A DNA stretch of 5,611 bases. Source: Leptolyngbya sp. SIO4C5 (lineage in GTDB: Bacteria; Cyanobacteriota; Cyanobacteriia; Phormidesmidales; Phormidesmidaceae). Location of the stretch: positions 1 through 5,611 of the forward strand of contig JAAHIC010000336.1 of assembly GCA_010671965.1 (NCBI GenBank), in the 5' to 3' direction. Below the pieces are notes generated by a model that was not told the origin of the DNA, searched no databases, and saw nothing but the letters and a program-made list of their open reading frames with translations. Each line of letters opens with the position of its first letter. The stretch's first letter is position 1. Position numbers and translations under genes: made by a program. This document shows, in pieces, positions 5,116 to 5,611 of this stretch.

Positions 5116-5611
5116 CGTCGCCATCTGCGTCAGCCGCGCTGGCCTCAGCCGCAGCGTCAAAATCGTCCTCATCAGCGTCGTCGTCGTCCCCGGCCTCACT
5201 GCCGCCGCCGACGGCGAGCAGATCAATTTGCTGCCGGTAGTAGTCAACGCTCTTGACCTGTACCTCTACGCGATCGCCTAGACGATACTGGCGGCGATTT
5301 TTGCGACCTACCAGCTTTTGCTGGCGGGAACGGTACTCGTACCAGTCATCCTTAAGTGAACTGACGTGGACTAATCCTTCTACTAGCAGTTCTTCAATCT
5401 CGACGAAAAAGCCGTAGGACTGTACGCCCGTAATCAAACCGTGAAACACTTCTCCCGTATGGGCCTGCATAAATTCAGCTTTCTTCAGGCCCTCTAGGTC
5501 GGCTTCGGCATCCTGGGCGAGGCGCTCTCGCTCGGTAAGATGCACCGTAATGCGGGAAAAGTGATCTTCGAGTTCGTGATGAATATCGGGCGGCAGGACG
5601 CTCCAGTTAAT
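5102..5611 (-). CDS. rnr: RNase R/RNase II-family exoribonuclease, C-terminal part
   Basis: This is the last 169 residues of a 3'-5' hydrolytic exoribonuclease that degrades mRNA and structured RNA. The 5' part, with the catalytic RNB domain, lies beyond the right edge; the frame is open to base 5611. The fragment starts INWSVLPPDIHHELEDHF, followed by VHLTERERLAQDAEADLEGL and KKAEFM, typical of the end of the RNB domain. An S1 RNA-binding domain follows at about residues 51-134 (GEVFHGLITGVQSYGFFVEI, then GLVHVSSL). The protein ends in a strongly acidic low-complexity tail (141-169, DDDDADEDDFD and similar). A GTG near 5545 is internal and not the start. In cyanobacteria members of this family are also annotated Zam (acetazolamide resistance); the fragment cannot separate the two, so the symbol is tentative. 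The TAA lies inside the 5' end of ubiX. Confidence 0.85.
   Translation of the reverse strand: MNWSVLPPDIHHELEDHFSRITVHLTERERLAQDAEADLEGLKKAEFMQAHTGEVFHGLITGVQSYGFFVEIEELLVEGLVHVSSLKDDWYEYRSRQQKLVGRKNRRQYRLGDRVEVQVKSVDYYRQQIDLLAVGGGSEAGDDDDADEDDFDAAAEASAADADGDDDDN

Larger units (their letters stand above)
1484..5277. repeat. Eleven HIP1 octamers (GCGATCGC)
   Basis: Copies start at 1484, 1605, 1643, 2240, 2716, 3590, 4148, 4276, 4338, 4911 and 5270. HIP1 is an over-represented palindrome in many cyanobacterial genomes, so this density is the best taxonomic signal in the window. None lies in the first 1480 bases. Most are inside genes; one forms the end of the LapA-domain gene, and two close the hairpin at 1604-1651. 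Confidence 0.95.

Noticed and set aside
5116..5247. N-terminal extension of UbiX
   Set aside because: The extension is Thr/Arg-rich translation of the ribonuclease tail in another frame; the UbiX fold begins right before GITGASG.
1..5611. CRISPR array, tRNA, rRNA, insertion sequence or phage genes
   Set aside because: No regularly spaced direct repeats, no tRNA-like cloverleaf, no transposase or integrase frames and no terminal repeats of an element were seen.

Overview
The window looks like chromosomal DNA from a cyanobacterium. The HIP1 octamer GCGATCGC occurs 11 times in 5.6 kb. The gene set also fits: a thylakoid-lumen-type cyclophilin of the CYP38/TLP40 kind, a bacterial sulfiredoxin, and an exoribonuclease-ubiX-LapA-domain cluster. 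I cannot name the genus. The piece looks like a complete short contig: it is cut inside a gene at both ends, and the left end folds back on itself.

Left end (1-393): the 5' part of efp (elongation factor P) runs leftward from 232. After codon 60 its reading is lost, because bases 1-71 form a 20-base perfect inverted repeat around 31 bases. The next stretch of efp (codons 55-72) is found on the opposite strand at the extreme edge. This looks like a fold-back chimera rather than a gene variant. A short intergenic region then carries a hairpin that could hide the ribosome site of an 11-codon leader ORF.

Centre left (394-2871, plus strand): a secreted cyclophilin-like protein, then about 400 bases without a convincing gene but with a possible terminator and several hairpins. 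Next comes a probable two-gene operon: sulfiredoxin (srx) and a protein joining an XRE-type helix-turn-helix to a GrpE-like head domain. This pair is the most interesting part of the window, because it joins repair of over-oxidised peroxiredoxin to a possible Hsp70 (DnaK) co-factor or sensor.

Right (2875-5611, minus strand): four tightly packed genes read leftward. They are the C-terminal part of an RNase R/RNase II-type exoribonuclease, ubiX (flavin prenyltransferase; 14-base overlap), a membrane protein with an N-terminal LapA-like two-helix domain and a long acidic tail (4-base ATGA overlap), and a cysteine-rich protein I do not recognise (37-base gap). The last gene ends 3 bases from the stop of the helix-turn-helix/GrpE gene, so the two operons meet tail to tail.

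No mobile element, tRNA, rRNA or CRISPR array was seen. Most genes are cyanobacterial housekeeping genes. The points most worth following are the srx/GrpE-like pair, the unidentified cysteine-rich gene, the repeats in the LapA-domain tail, and the fold-back at the left end.
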